Source: Burkholderiales bacterium
GTDB taxonomy: Bacteria > Pseudomonadota > Gammaproteobacteria > Burkholderiales > UBA11063
NCBI GenBank assembly: GCA_020697025.1
Contig: JAJFBO010000008.1
Location: forward strand, 1-12,811
Direction: 5' to 3'
DNA: 12,811 nt
Under the pieces are notes generated by a model. It was not told where the DNA came from, ran no database searches, and saw nothing but the letters and a program-made list of their open reading frames with translations. The position numbers and the translations under genes are program-made. Shown one piece after another: positions 1 through 8,198 of this stretch (position 1 is its first letter; each line of letters starts with the position of its first letter).

Positions 1-13
1 AGAATTTTTGAAT

Positions 14-238
14 ATGAATAACTTTAAAAGAGACGAAATAATTAAGAATGAGGCATATGATATATATGTTCATGAATCCAGCGGCCTGGTAATTGATATA
101 CATAAAAGCATAATTTTAAAAGACCGCTTCATTGTGATGTCATGTTTTGGTGGTGAATGGCAAAAAATTTTTCAACCTAAAGAAATTAATGATTTAAAAA
201 ATGCAGTTATTGAGATAATCTCTATACAAACAACATAA
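14..238 (+). CDS. Small hypothetical protein, possibly cut by the window edge
   Basis: I do not recognise this product. From the ATG at 14 it is 74 residues. The frame stays open to the left edge and contains a TTG at 8, so the true start may be at 14, at 8 or outside the window; too little upstream sequence is visible to judge a ribosome binding site. The protein is rich in Ile, Lys and Asn. It has alternating hydrophobic stretches (VIDIHKSIIL, RFIVMSCF) that suggest a small beta-rich soluble fold, and no signal peptide or membrane segment. It is convergent with fadE, with 32 bases between the two stop codons, so it is not part of the fad operon. It is probably a real gene because it ends cleanly in a region with no competing frame. 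Confidence 0.5.
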   Translation: MNNFKRDEIIKNEAYDIYVHESSGLVIDIHKSIILKDRFIVMSCFGGEWQKIFQPKEINDLKNAVIEIISIQTT

Positions 239-270
239 TATTAGATGTAAATTAACCCTTATATTAATTA

Positions 271-2715
271 TTATTTCCAGGTTGGATGCGCGTTTTTTGG
301 GCCTAATTCAAAGGGGCTAAATTCGTCGACCTGAATCACTTCGTTAACATATTTAGCTGACTGCTGCAAACGGTCTAACTCATCAGAAGTTATAATGCCC
401 AAAGCTAATGCTTTAGGAGCTATATCTAAAATATGCCCTTTAGTTAATTGTTTAGTTTTAATTGCCTGACGAATTTTATATTTAATTGGAGCTACTGCTA
501 AAACTGTTTTAAATGTAACTTCCATACGCCCGGCTATATCCGTATAGTCTTCAGGAATATAACACATATCCCTAAATTCTTTACGAACACTAGAATTTAG
601 TAATAAACTTTGTGCAACTTTAAACTCTAAATTATCTGCTGGTTTTTTATATGACTTCCCATAAGGAAATAAGATAAATTTAATCAATTTGCCAACTGCT
701 GGTAAGGTAAAATTATCTAATGCATCAGTTAGCGCTGTTTGTGCTTCAAATAAACAATGCTGCATTACCCAGATCACAAAATTTTCCTGAGCTTCCTGTT
801 CCCCGGTATCTTTGAAATATTTCAAGCTGGCACATGCCATATATAAGTAACTCATAACATCGCCAAAACGTGCAGATAATCGTTCTTTACGCTTTAATTC
901 ACCGCCTAAAATAATTAATGCCACATCATTTGCATAAGCAAAAGCCGCAGATAACCTGGTAATTTGTTTATAGTAGCAATTAAACTTGGAAGATTTATAA
1001 CCCGTAGCTAACATTCCTCCAGTAAATGCATGGAAAACGGACCTTACCATATTATTTAAGAAATATGCTATATGTCCAAACATTGCTTTATCAAATTCCT
1101 GGATATTTCCACTGGTTAATGACTCATATTCAGTACGAATAAATGGATGGCTGCGCATCGCTCCCTGACCAAAAATCATCAAGTTACGTGTCATAATATT
1201 AGCTCCCTCTACAGTAATAGCTACAGGAACTGCCATATATGCACTAGCTAAATAATTATTTGGACCTTCAATAATAGCTCGTCCTGCGTGAATATCCATT
1301 GCATGATTTAAAACCACACGGCCATTTTCTGTTAAGTGGTATTTAGCAATTGCTGAGGCAACAGATGGACGAATTCCAACATCTACAGCAGTAACAGTAA
1401 ATTGCCTAGTTGCGTTCATCATATAAGTTAAACCGCCCATTTTTGCCAAGGCTTCTTCAACTCCTTCAAAACTACCAATTGAAACTTTAAATTGTTCACG
1501 AATTATTGCATAAGCTGAAGTCATAACTGTTGAAAATAAGGCATTAGATGTTCCACACGCAGGCAACGAGATAGCCCGACCAATTGACAGGCATTCAACT
1601 AGCATTCTCCAACCTTCACCAGCCATCTTTTGGCCACCGATAACCCAGTCCATTGGAATAAATGTTTCTTTAATCCGTACTGTTCCATTCATGAAGGCTT
1701 GCTTTAATGGATATAACCTATTACCAATTTCTAAACCTGGATGGTTATGCGGCAATAATGCGCAAGTAATACCAACTCTGCCTAAACCATTCAATAACCC
1801 TTCTGGATCTTTTAATTGGAATGCCAACCCCACTAAAGTAGCAACTGGTGCCAGGGTAATATAGCGTTTATCCACGTTAAGTAGTTTTATACCTAATATG
1901 TTTTGTCCATTGTATTCGCCATAGCAAACTAATCCTTCATCTGGAATTGAAGTAGCATCACTGCCTGCTGTTGGGCCAGTTAATGCAAAACATGGAATTT
2001 CACGACCATCTACCAGGCGCGGTAAATAATAATTTTTTTGTTCTGTAGTACCATAATGGAATAATAACTCACCTGGCCCTAAAGAGTTTGGGACCATAAC
2101 ACATACTGCTGCAGAAGGAGATTTAGTAGAAATTTTTAGTACAATTTGAGAATGGGCAGCTGCCGAAAAACCATGCCCGCCGTACTCTTTAGCAATCACC
2201 AGGCCAAAAAACTTCTTCTCACGAATATAATTCCACGCTTTTTCTGGTAAATCACGGGTTTTTTGGATAATTTCCCAGTCATCTAACAATGCACATAAAT
2301 GTGATACTTCATTATCCAGAAAATTTTGCTCTTCTGGAGTTAATTGAAATTTTTTTATATTATGCAATACTTCAAAGTTTGGCTTTCCACAGAAAATTTC
2401 TTGTTCATACCAGGAGTCTCCGGCATTTAAAGCTAGTTGCTCAGTTTCAGAAATACTTGGCAATATACCCCGGGCTTTGGAAAATATAACTCTGCTTAAT
2501 ACAATACGTAGTGATGAAAATATAACCAATATGCCAGTTATTGCTGATATTAAGGCAAAGACAGTAAATACGATATAATTTACCTGTGGGCTAACTATGA
2601 AATATACTAAAGTAAAATATACAACCATTGTTACTGCCCAGGTTAATATCCTAGGACTAAAATATATAACCACCAAAGTTACTAATAAGTAACCCAGAAT
2701 AAATAGTCCAGTCAT
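271..2715 (-). CDS. fadE: Acyl-CoA dehydrogenase FadE, E. coli type
   Basis: Catalyses the first step of beta-oxidation, the FAD-dependent oxidation of acyl-CoA to trans-2-enoyl-CoA. The 814 residues match the length of E. coli FadE and the protein resembles it from end to end. Residues 1-75 form two or three hydrophobic segments that probably hold it at the inner membrane. Similarity begins at GDSWYEQEIFCGKPN (about 99-113). The acyl-CoA dehydrogenase core carries PNSLGPGELL (209-218) and CFALTGPTAGSD (242-253). TVEGANIMTR (501-510) contains Glu503, which by position should be the catalytic base (the YEG motif of the superfamily). The C-terminal third is the extra domain typical of FadE (DUF1974 region). 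The start at 2715 follows AAGGA at a good distance; an ATG 5 bases upstream is out of frame. It is the last gene of the fad operon, 42 bases after fadD, and is intact. Confidence 0.95.
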   Translation of the reverse strand: MTGLFILGYLLVTLVVIYFSPRILTWAVTMVVYFTLVYFIVSPQVNYIVFTVFALISAITGILVIFSSLRIVLSRVIFSKARGILPSISETEQLALNAGDSWYEQEIFCGKPNFEVLHNIKKFQLTPEEQNFLDNEVSHLCALLDDWEIIQKTRDLPEKAWNYIREKKFFGLVIAKEYGGHGFSAAAHSQIVLKISTKSPSAAVCVMVPNSLGPGELLFHYGTTEQKNYYLPRLVDGREIPCFALTGPTAGSDATSIPDEGLVCYGEYNGQNILGIKLLNVDKRYITLAPVATLVGLAFQLKDPEGLLNGLGRVGITCALLPHNHPGLEIGNRLYPLKQAFMNGTVRIKETFIPMDWVIGGQKMAGEGWRMLVECLSIGRAISLPACGTSNALFSTVMTSAYAIIREQFKVSIGSFEGVEEALAKMGGLTYMMNATRQFTVTAVDVGIRPSVASAIAKYHLTENGRVVLNHAMDIHAGRAIIEGPNNYLASAYMAVPVAITVEGANIMTRNLMIFGQGAMRSHPFIRTEYESLTSGNIQEFDKAMFGHIAYFLNNMVRSVFHAFTGGMLATGYKSSKFNCYYKQITRLSAAFAYANDVALIILGGELKRKERLSARFGDVMSYLYMACASLKYFKDTGEQEAQENFVIWVMQHCLFEAQTALTDALDNFTLPAVGKLIKFILFPYGKSYKKPADNLEFKVAQSLLLNSSVRKEFRDMCYIPEDYTDIAGRMEVTFKTVLAVAPIKYKIRQAIKTKQLTKGHILDIAPKALALGIITSDELDRLQQSAKYVNEVIQVDEFSPFELGPKNAHPTWK

Positions 2716-2757
2716 CTCATTTTCCTTTTTTTATAAGCCAGATAATTATAATATTAA

Positions 2758-4431
2758 TTAATATTTTTTTGCGTATTGATCGATTAATTTCACTTTATCA
2801 ATTTTACCTATTAATGTTTTAGGCAGTTCATCAACTATAATAATATTACGCGGTAATTTATATCCAGTTAATTTTTCTTTACATTTACTTCTGATTTCCA
2901 ATTCATCAATTTGCTGATTTGGATTTAGAACAATATAGGCAACTACTGCTTCACCACACTCTTCATCATCTACCCCAATTACAGCCGCTTCTTTAATTTG
3001 TGAGAATTCATGTAAAACTTCTTCTACCTCTGCCGGATAAACATTAAATCCAGAAACAATTATCATTTCATTTTGCCTACCAGTCAAAAATAATTTTCCT
3101 TGCTCAGTAAGATAACCTAAATCCTTAGTATTGAACCAGCCATTGATGTCAAAAGCATCTTTATTTGCCTCAGGATTATTCCAATAGCCGCTCATTACCT
3201 GCGGGCCTCTAATAAAAATTACGCCAATTTCACCTGGTGGTAATATCTGGCTGGTTTTTAAATCCCTAATCTCTAATTCAGTAGATGGAATCGGAAAGCC
3301 AACTGAACCATCGAAAGTATTATTAAATAAACTCATTGTCACTGCGGGAGAAGCTTCTGTCATGCCATAGCAATTACTGGGATATACACCAGTTTTTTCA
3401 AACCATTTTTTTGCAACTGATGCATGAGCCGGCATTCCACCTGCTACGCTATATTTGAAAGACGGAAATTTTGCCGCCATAAAATCTGGTGAATTTAGTA
3501 AATTATTATATAAAGTATCTAACGCATTAAAGATATAAAATTTATTACTTTTTAATACTCCAATTAATTCACCTATTTTTCGCGGATTTGTTACCAGAAC
3601 ATTGCCACAGCCATTAGAAAAAAATGCTAACAAATTTGCCGTTAATGAAAAAATATGGTAAAGTGGCAGTGCACCGATTAAAATTTTATTATCAATACCA
3701 CCTTTAACTTGTGGATCCAGCCAGGCATGGATTTGCATTAGGTTAGCCATAATGTTTTTATGGGTTAATATGGCTCCTTTAGGTTTGCCTGTCGTTGCTC
3801 CGGTGTACTGGATAAATGCGATATCGCTATTATGTACCTCTGGAAAAGCGTGTAACTTTTTATTGGAATAAACCAGCTTATAAAAATTATGTGCTGGATA
3901 ATTGTAGCTGACATCTACCTGCTTAACATATTTAACCATAAAACCAAACAACAGTCTCTTGAAATATGGATAAACGTCTCCAATTTGGGTAACTACAACA
4001 TCTTTTAAAATTTTTTTTGAATATATATCATTTAACTTGGCAGCCATTACATCTAGAATAATTGCTACACGAGTTCCAGAATTTTCAATAAGAAATTCCA
4101 TTTCAGCAGTTGTATATAATGGATTTACATTAACAACAACGGCTCCTAGTTTCAAAATAGCGAAAACACTTATTGGATACTGGATAATATTTGGCATTAT
4201 CACTGCTACTCTGTCGCCCTTTTTTACTCCTATATCAGCTAATGATGCAGCTAGTTTATTCACATAAACTGAAATTTCAGCAAAATTTTTACTTGAACCA
4301 TGGCACTTAAATGCCATTGAATCAGCATACTTTATGAATGCTGTATTTGCCATTGATACCAATGTTTCTCCAGTGAGATTAATTTCACTGCCTACTCCAG
4401 GAGGATAGTGTTTTAGCCAAATTTTGTCCAT
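2758..4431 (-). CDS. fadD: Long-chain fatty acid--CoA ligase FadD
   Basis: Activates free fatty acids to acyl-CoA using ATP and CoA, the entry reaction for beta-oxidation, acting at the cytoplasmic face of the membrane. The 557 residues fit E. coli FadD (561), and the N-terminus (IWLKHYPPGV, then EINL) is recognisably FadD. Adenylate-forming signatures in order are the P-loop YTGATTGKPKGA (209-220), the A5 motif YGMTEASP (355-362), and GRQNEMIIVSGFNVYP (451-466), the FadD fatty-acyl signature region. Lys543 in PKTLIGKIDK is the expected catalytic lysine. The P-loop has Ala212 where FadD has Gly (YTGGTTG), and the final motif reads GKIDK instead of GKILR; neither should abolish activity. Its start lies 8 bases after the fadA stop and its purine-rich ribosome binding site (GAAAGAG) lies inside the fadA 3' end, so the two are probably translated together. 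Confidence 0.94.
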   Translation of the reverse strand: MDKIWLKHYPPGVGSEINLTGETLVSMANTAFIKYADSMAFKCHGSSKNFAEISVYVNKLAASLADIGVKKGDRVAVIMPNIIQYPISVFAILKLGAVVVNVNPLYTTAEMEFLIENSGTRVAIILDVMAAKLNDIYSKKILKDVVVTQIGDVYPYFKRLLFGFMVKYVKQVDVSYNYPAHNFYKLVYSNKKLHAFPEVHNSDIAFIQYTGATTGKPKGAILTHKNIMANLMQIHAWLDPQVKGGIDNKILIGALPLYHIFSLTANLLAFFSNGCGNVLVTNPRKIGELIGVLKSNKFYIFNALDTLYNNLLNSPDFMAAKFPSFKYSVAGGMPAHASVAKKWFEKTGVYPSNCYGMTEASPAVTMSLFNNTFDGSVGFPIPSTELEIRDLKTSQILPPGEIGVIFIRGPQVMSGYWNNPEANKDAFDINGWFNTKDLGYLTEQGKLFLTGRQNEMIIVSGFNVYPAEVEEVLHEFSQIKEAAVIGVDDEECGEAVVAYIVLNPNQQIDELEIRSKCKEKLTGYKLPRNIIIVDELPKTLIGKIDKVKLIDQYAKKY

Positions 4432-4439
4432 ATTTATTG

Positions 4440-5627
4440 TTAAACTCTTTCAAATATTCCAGCAGCACCCATGCCAGTTCCAATACACATAGTAACCATG
4501 CCATATTTTTTGCCAGTACGACGTAAACCATAAAGTAATTTAGTTGTTAAAATAGCGCCGGTAGCTCCCAACGGATGTCCCATCGCAATTGCTCCGCCAC
4601 ATGGATTTACCTTTTCCTCATCCAATTTTAAATCACGAATAACAGCTAAGCCCTGTGCCGCAAAAGCTTCATTAAGTTCTATCCAGTCAATTTGATCAAG
4701 GGTAAGGCCTGCTTGCTCCAATGCCATTGGCACTGCTTTTACTGGTCCAATGCCCATAATTCTCGCAGGCACGCCAGCAACTACAAAGCCCAGGAATTTA
4801 CCTAAGGGTGTTAAGTTATGTTTTTTTAAATAATCTTCACTAACTAACACTAAACATGCTGCTCCATCTGACATTTGCGAACTATTTCCAGCAGTAACAC
4901 TGCCTTTAGCCGCAAAAGCAGGCTTCAACTTAGCTAAAGCTTCTAAATTTGTATCTGCACGCGGACCCTCATCAGTATCAACCAAAACTTTTTTATTTAT
5001 TATCTTTCCAGAATTTTCATCAGGTAACTCATGGTCTACTTCAACAGGCACTATTTCATCCTTAAAGTAACCAGCATTAATCGCGGCTATTGCCCGTTTA
5101 TGGCTTTGGGCTGCAAAGGCATCTTGATCTGCCCGGCTAATTTTCCATTCATTTGCAACATTTTCAGCAGTAATGCCCATTCCATATGCAATTGCAATAT
5201 TCTCATCTTTTTTGAAGATTTCCGGACTGGCACTCCAATCGTTGCCACCCATTGGAATTAAACTCATACTCTCTATTCCACCAGCTAACATTACATCAGC
5301 CTGGCCAAGAGCAATCACATTAGCTGCCATTGCAATTGAATTCAATCCAGATCCGCAATAACGATTTACTGTAATACCCGGCACACTATCAGGTAATCCA
5401 GCTAATAAAGAAGCAATCCGTGCTACATTTTGCCCTTGTTCTGCCTCAGGAAAAGCACAACCTATAATAACATCACTAATATCTTTAGGATCTATTTTTG
5501 ATTGGGATACCACATCTGCAATTACTTTTGCCAACAGTTCGTCCGGACGCTGTTTAGCAAAACCGCCACGTTTGGCTTTACCTACTGCAGCTCTCTTGGC
5601 TGCTACTATATATACTGCTTTATTCAT
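4440..5627 (-). CDS. fadA: Acetyl-CoA acyltransferase (3-ketoacyl-CoA thiolase)
   Basis: Cleaves 3-ketoacyl-CoA with CoA to give acetyl-CoA and a shortened acyl-CoA, the last step of each beta-oxidation turn. The 395 residues are a complete thiolase. The acyl-accepting cysteine is Cys91 in [21 protein letters not shown] (319-325), GHPLGATG (350-357, with His351) and CIGTGMG (381-387, with the proton-shuttling Cys381) complete the active site. The wording around Cys91 and the ESMS motif (119-122) is closer to the Bacillus-type FadA that partners FadN than to E. coli FadA (NRLCGSSMQ). The ATG at 5627 follows AAGGGA about 10 bases upstream. It lies 92 bases after fadN and 8 bases before fadD. 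A biosynthetic acetyl-CoA acetyltransferase is the alternative, but the fad operon makes the degradative role much more likely. Confidence 0.92.
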   Translation of the reverse strand: MNKAVYIVAAKRAAVGKAKRGGFAKQRPDELLAKVIADVVSQSKIDPKDISDVIIGCAFPEAEQGQNVARIASLLAGLPDSVPGITVNRYCGSGLNSIAMAANVIALGQADVMLAGGIESMSLIPMGGNDWSASPEIFKKDENIAIAYGMGITAENVANEWKISRADQDAFAAQSHKRAIAAINAGYFKDEIVPVEVDHELPDENSGKIINKKVLVDTDEGPRADTNLEALAKLKPAFAAKGSVTAGNSSQMSDGAACLVLVSEDYLKKHNLTPLGKFLGFVVAGVPARIMGIGPVKAVPMALEQAGLTLDQIDWIELNEAFAAQGLAVIRDLKLDEEKVNPCGGAIAMGHPLGATGAILTTKLLYGLRRTGKKYGMVTMCIGTGMGAAGIFERV

Positions 5628-5662
5628 TTATAATAAATCCCTTACTTTAATTATTTTAGAGC

Positions 5663-5688
5663 AAAAATTCCCGTTATCTATTCGGGAA
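5663..5688 (-). terminator. Weak hairpin with T-run between fadN and fadA
   Basis: On the minus strand the arms TTCCCG (5688-5683) and CGGGAA (5673-5668) can form a 6-bp stem with a 9-base loop, followed directly by TTTTT (5667-5663). This has the form of a short rho-independent terminator. The stem is short with four G-C pairs, and fadA downstream has no obvious promoter of its own, so partial termination or mRNA processing is more likely than a complete stop. It would lower fadA-fadD-fadE relative to fadN. This is inference from structure only. Confidence 0.4.
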
Positions 5689-5719
5689 CGACAATTACAA
5701 TCGGGTTATGCAAACACTT

Positions 5720-8080
5720 TTAATTACGAAGTGGCTTACCATTTGTAAGCATATATTCAATACGTGCCGCAGTCTTCTGGGTAGTAGCCAATTCAATAAA
5801 CTTCTCTTTCTCTACATTTAAAACCCAGTTTACACTAACTTCCGTCCCATTTTCTATTTCGCCACCACACATTACTATAGCAATATTCCTGGCAATTAAT
5901 AAATCATGTTCAGAAATTTGCCCGCCTGCATACATATTAGCCAGTAAGCCATTTACTGTTGCAATACCTTGCTTGCCAAATACTTTAAATTTTGCTGGTA
6001 CCGGAGGTCTAAAGCCAGATACTGACAAAAATTTGGCTTTCTCTTTAGCTATTAGCAATATCTCTTTACTATTCATTACAATACTGTCAGAATCACGTAA
6101 GAACCCCATTTCCTGGGCTTCACGTGCAGAACCGGCAACTTGTGCCATAGCCAGGTTCTTATAACGTTTTTCAAAATCTTTCCATGGATCTATAGCTAAA
6201 GATGCACGATAAGCCATTTCTGTAGTACCGCCCCATCCTGGCAATAAACCAACTCCAGCCTCTACCAGACCAATGTAGGACTCAAGCGCTGCAACTACTC
6301 CGTGGCAATGTAACATAATTTCACAACCGCCGCCAAAAGCAAAGCCTTTAACTGCTGCAATAATTGGTACCTTGCAATACCGAATATTTTGTGTGATAGC
6401 CCGATGCCCGTCACTAATAACCTGCTTAACACCATCTTCGCCATTCATCATAAAGGAAAAACCAAACTCTTCCAAATTAGCTCCGGCTGAAAAAACATCC
6501 TTATACTGCCAAATTACCATGCCTATACACTTTGCTTCGGCAATTTTGACTGCTTCATTAATTCCAGTTAATACATCATTATTAATCGTACACATTTTTG
6601 TCTTAAATGATAATATCCCTATATCATCACCGGTATGCCACAGCCTAACTCCATCATTTTCATACAAAACAATTTCATTAATATCTGGTTTTTCATTAAT
6701 CACTAAATCCGGAAATAACTGGCGTTTATATACAGGTAATGAGATTCTCTCCACATACGCATTTTTTTTAATATTAAAATGTTTGTTATCAATATATACC
6801 CCAGAATCTAATTTAAATACCCATTCCGGCAATTTTTTGTTACCCAGGGTTCTTCCAGCTTCAATTTCAGAGTCAAGCCATTTAGCAATTTTGTGCCACC
6901 CGGCATTTTGCCATATTTCAAATACGCCTTCATTCCAGCCAAAGCCCCAACGAAGTGCAAAATCCATATCTCTTGGTGTATCGGCGATTTCACCCAGTAA
7001 TACAGCGCAGTAATGAAATATATCTCTAAAACAAGCAACTAAAAATTGCGCCTCTGGAGAGTCTGAATTCTTCAAAGCTTCTAGCTTTTGATCCCAATTT
7101 TTAATACGCAAAATTTCTAACACTTTAGCATCAGCTTTCTTATCAGCTAGGCGATACTCACCAGTTGCCAAATCAATTACTTTAATGCCATCTTTATCTT
7201 TTTTAAATACACCAGCTTTAGTTTTTTGGCCTAATGCCCCGGCAGCCATTAATTTATCCATCCAGGCTGGTGTTTTATAGCATGCTTCCCAACCATCACG
7301 ACAATTATCCAGCATAGTTTTAGATGCATGAGTAAATACATCTAACCCTACCACATCGGCTGTTCTAAAAGTAGCACTTTTTGGCCTGCCAAGATTTTTA
7401 CCGGTTAACTGATCTACAACTTCTAATGGTATATTATATTTTTCTGAGTGGATACAAGTTACTAACATAGAAAATACACCCAAACGGTTAGCAATAAAAT
7501 TTGGTGTATCTTTTGCATGGATAACACTCTTACCCATATTAGTTACCAAAAATGTTTCAAGCATTGGTAATACTTTTTCATCAGTCTTTTGATGAGGGAT
7601 TAATTCTACTAACGGCATATAACGCGGAGGATTGAAAAAATGTATGCCACAAAAACGGCTTCTTAATTTTTCTGGTAAACTTTTTGATAATAAATCAATA
7701 CTTAAACCTGAAGTATTTGATGCAATAATTGCATGATCATTCACATAATTAGAAATTTTGGAATAAAGCGCTTCTTTCCAGTCAATACGTTCAGCAATCG
7801 CTTCTATTATCAAATCACATTCAACTAGTAAATCAAGATTATCATCATAATTAGCAATAGTGATATAATCTAAAGTTTTGCTCCCGGCTAATGGCTTAGG
7901 GCTTAACTTTTTTAAACTTTCAATAGCTTTCTTAACTAGATCATTAGCGCCACCTCTATTGGCTTTAAGATCGAATAATACTACCGGAATTCCAGCATTA
8001 CCAAAATGAGCAGCTATTTGAGCCCCCATTACTCCAGCGCCTAAAATGGCCGCAGTACGTACATAAAAATTTTCATGCAT
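5720..8080 (-). CDS. fadN: Bifunctional 3-hydroxyacyl-CoA dehydrogenase / enoyl-CoA hydratase, FadN type
   Basis: Carries out the two middle steps of beta-oxidation: hydration of trans-2-enoyl-CoA and NAD-dependent oxidation of the 3-hydroxyacyl-CoA. The domain order is dehydrogenase first, hydratase last, as in Bacillus FadN (about 789 aa; here 786) and the reverse of E. coli FadB. The NAD-binding GAGVMG is at 14-19. The dehydrogenase active site is Ser121 (SNTSG), His147 (GIHFFNPP), Glu159 (LVELIP) and Asn198 (FIANRLG). The hydratase domain (about 475-690) has the oxyanion-hole regions SAGANLEEF (531-539) and FAFGGGCEIML (580-590). Glu587 and Glu607 are spaced 20 apart, as the catalytic pair of enoyl-CoA hydratase (Glu144/Glu164 in rat) is. 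All key residues are present, so both activities are expected. First gene of the fad operon; GAAAGG lies 11 bases before the ATG, slightly far. Confidence 0.93.
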   Translation of the reverse strand: MHENFYVRTAAILGAGVMGAQIAAHFGNAGIPVVLFDLKANRGGANDLVKKAIESLKKLSPKPLAGSKTLDYITIANYDDNLDLLVECDLIIEAIAERIDWKEALYSKISNYVNDHAIIASNTSGLSIDLLSKSLPEKLRSRFCGIHFFNPPRYMPLVELIPHQKTDEKVLPMLETFLVTNMGKSVIHAKDTPNFIANRLGVFSMLVTCIHSEKYNIPLEVVDQLTGKNLGRPKSATFRTADVVGLDVFTHASKTMLDNCRDGWEACYKTPAWMDKLMAAGALGQKTKAGVFKKDKDGIKVIDLATGEYRLADKKADAKVLEILRIKNWDQKLEALKNSDSPEAQFLVACFRDIFHYCAVLLGEIADTPRDMDFALRWGFGWNEGVFEIWQNAGWHKIAKWLDSEIEAGRTLGNKKLPEWVFKLDSGVYIDNKHFNIKKNAYVERISLPVYKRQLFPDLVINEKPDINEIVLYENDGVRLWHTGDDIGILSFKTKMCTINNDVLTGINEAVKIAEAKCIGMVIWQYKDVFSAGANLEEFGFSFMMNGEDGVKQVISDGHRAITQNIRYCKVPIIAAVKGFAFGGGCEIMLHCHGVVAALESYIGLVEAGVGLLPGWGGTTEMAYRASLAIDPWKDFEKRYKNLAMAQVAGSAREAQEMGFLRDSDSIVMNSKEILLIAKEKAKFLSVSGFRPPVPAKFKVFGKQGIATVNGLLANMYAGGQISEHDLLIARNIAIVMCGGEIENGTEVSVNWVLNVEKEKFIELATTQKTAARIEYMLTNGKPLRN

Positions 8081-8106
8081 TATAAAATTTGCCTTTCGTG
8101 TTTTTT

Positions 8107-8135
8107 ATTAAACTTAGAGATTGTACTAATAGCAA
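8107..8135 (-). promoter_or_regulatory. Candidate sigma70 promoter of the fad operon
   Basis: On the minus strand TTGCTA (8135-8130) and TTTAAT (8112-8107) are separated by exactly 17 bases, a good spacing for a housekeeping promoter, and lie 27 to 55 bases before the fadN start. Transcription would begin near 8100, giving a short leader that includes the GAAAGG ribosome binding site. The -10 box is imperfect, as expected for a regulated promoter. No other candidate of this quality was seen between yidC and fadN. Confidence 0.5.
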
Positions 8136-8141
8136 GGCTAT
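8129..8141. promoter_or_regulatory. 13-bp inverted repeat over the fadN -35 box (possible operator)
   Basis: ATAGC-AAG-GCTAT is a perfect inverted repeat with 5-base arms and a 3-base centre. It overlaps the proposed -35 element of the fadN promoter, where a bound repressor would block RNA polymerase. Beta-oxidation operons are commonly repressed by acyl-CoA-sensing regulators, but this sequence does not match the E. coli FadR or PsrA sites I know, and no regulator gene is in the window. A short repeat like this can also arise by chance. Confidence 0.25.
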
Positions 8142-8161
8142 AAATACTTCGTGCAGCGCAA

Positions 8162-8193
8162 CAAAGTTACTGCCGGGGATGGCAGTAACTTTG
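8162..8193 (-). terminator. Strong hairpin just after yidC
   Basis: Two perfectly complementary 13-base arms (CAAAGTTACTGCC at 8162-8174 and its complement at 8181-8193) flank a 6-base loop. On the minus strand the stem begins 5 bases after the yidC stop codon. There is no real T-run after it (TTGCGC follows), so it is an atypical intrinsic terminator; it may instead protect the 3' end of the rpmH-yidC message or assist Rho-dependent termination. Its position between yidC and the fadN promoter supports a boundary between two transcription units. Confidence 0.6.
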
Positions 8194-8198
8194 ATAGA

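Noticed and set aside
239..270. Bidirectional terminator between the small left gene and fadE
   Set aside because: The gap is AT-rich with only weak A-T pairing (AATTAA / TTAATT); no stable stem can be supported.
2750..2765. 16-base perfect palindrome of A and T only at the fadD stop codon
   Set aside because: Low-complexity sequence in an AT-rich genome. It has no G-C pairs to make a stable hairpin and no T-run placement that fits a terminator.
6372..7013. 213-codon open frame on the plus strand
   Set aside because: It lies wholly antisense to fadN, whose catalytic motifs are intact. The product has no recognisable domain, and long antisense frames are common opposite genes with this codon use.
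6808..7038. 76-codon minus-strand frame inside fadN
   Set aside because: Same strand as fadN but another frame; the fadN reading frame is continuous here, so there is no frameshift.
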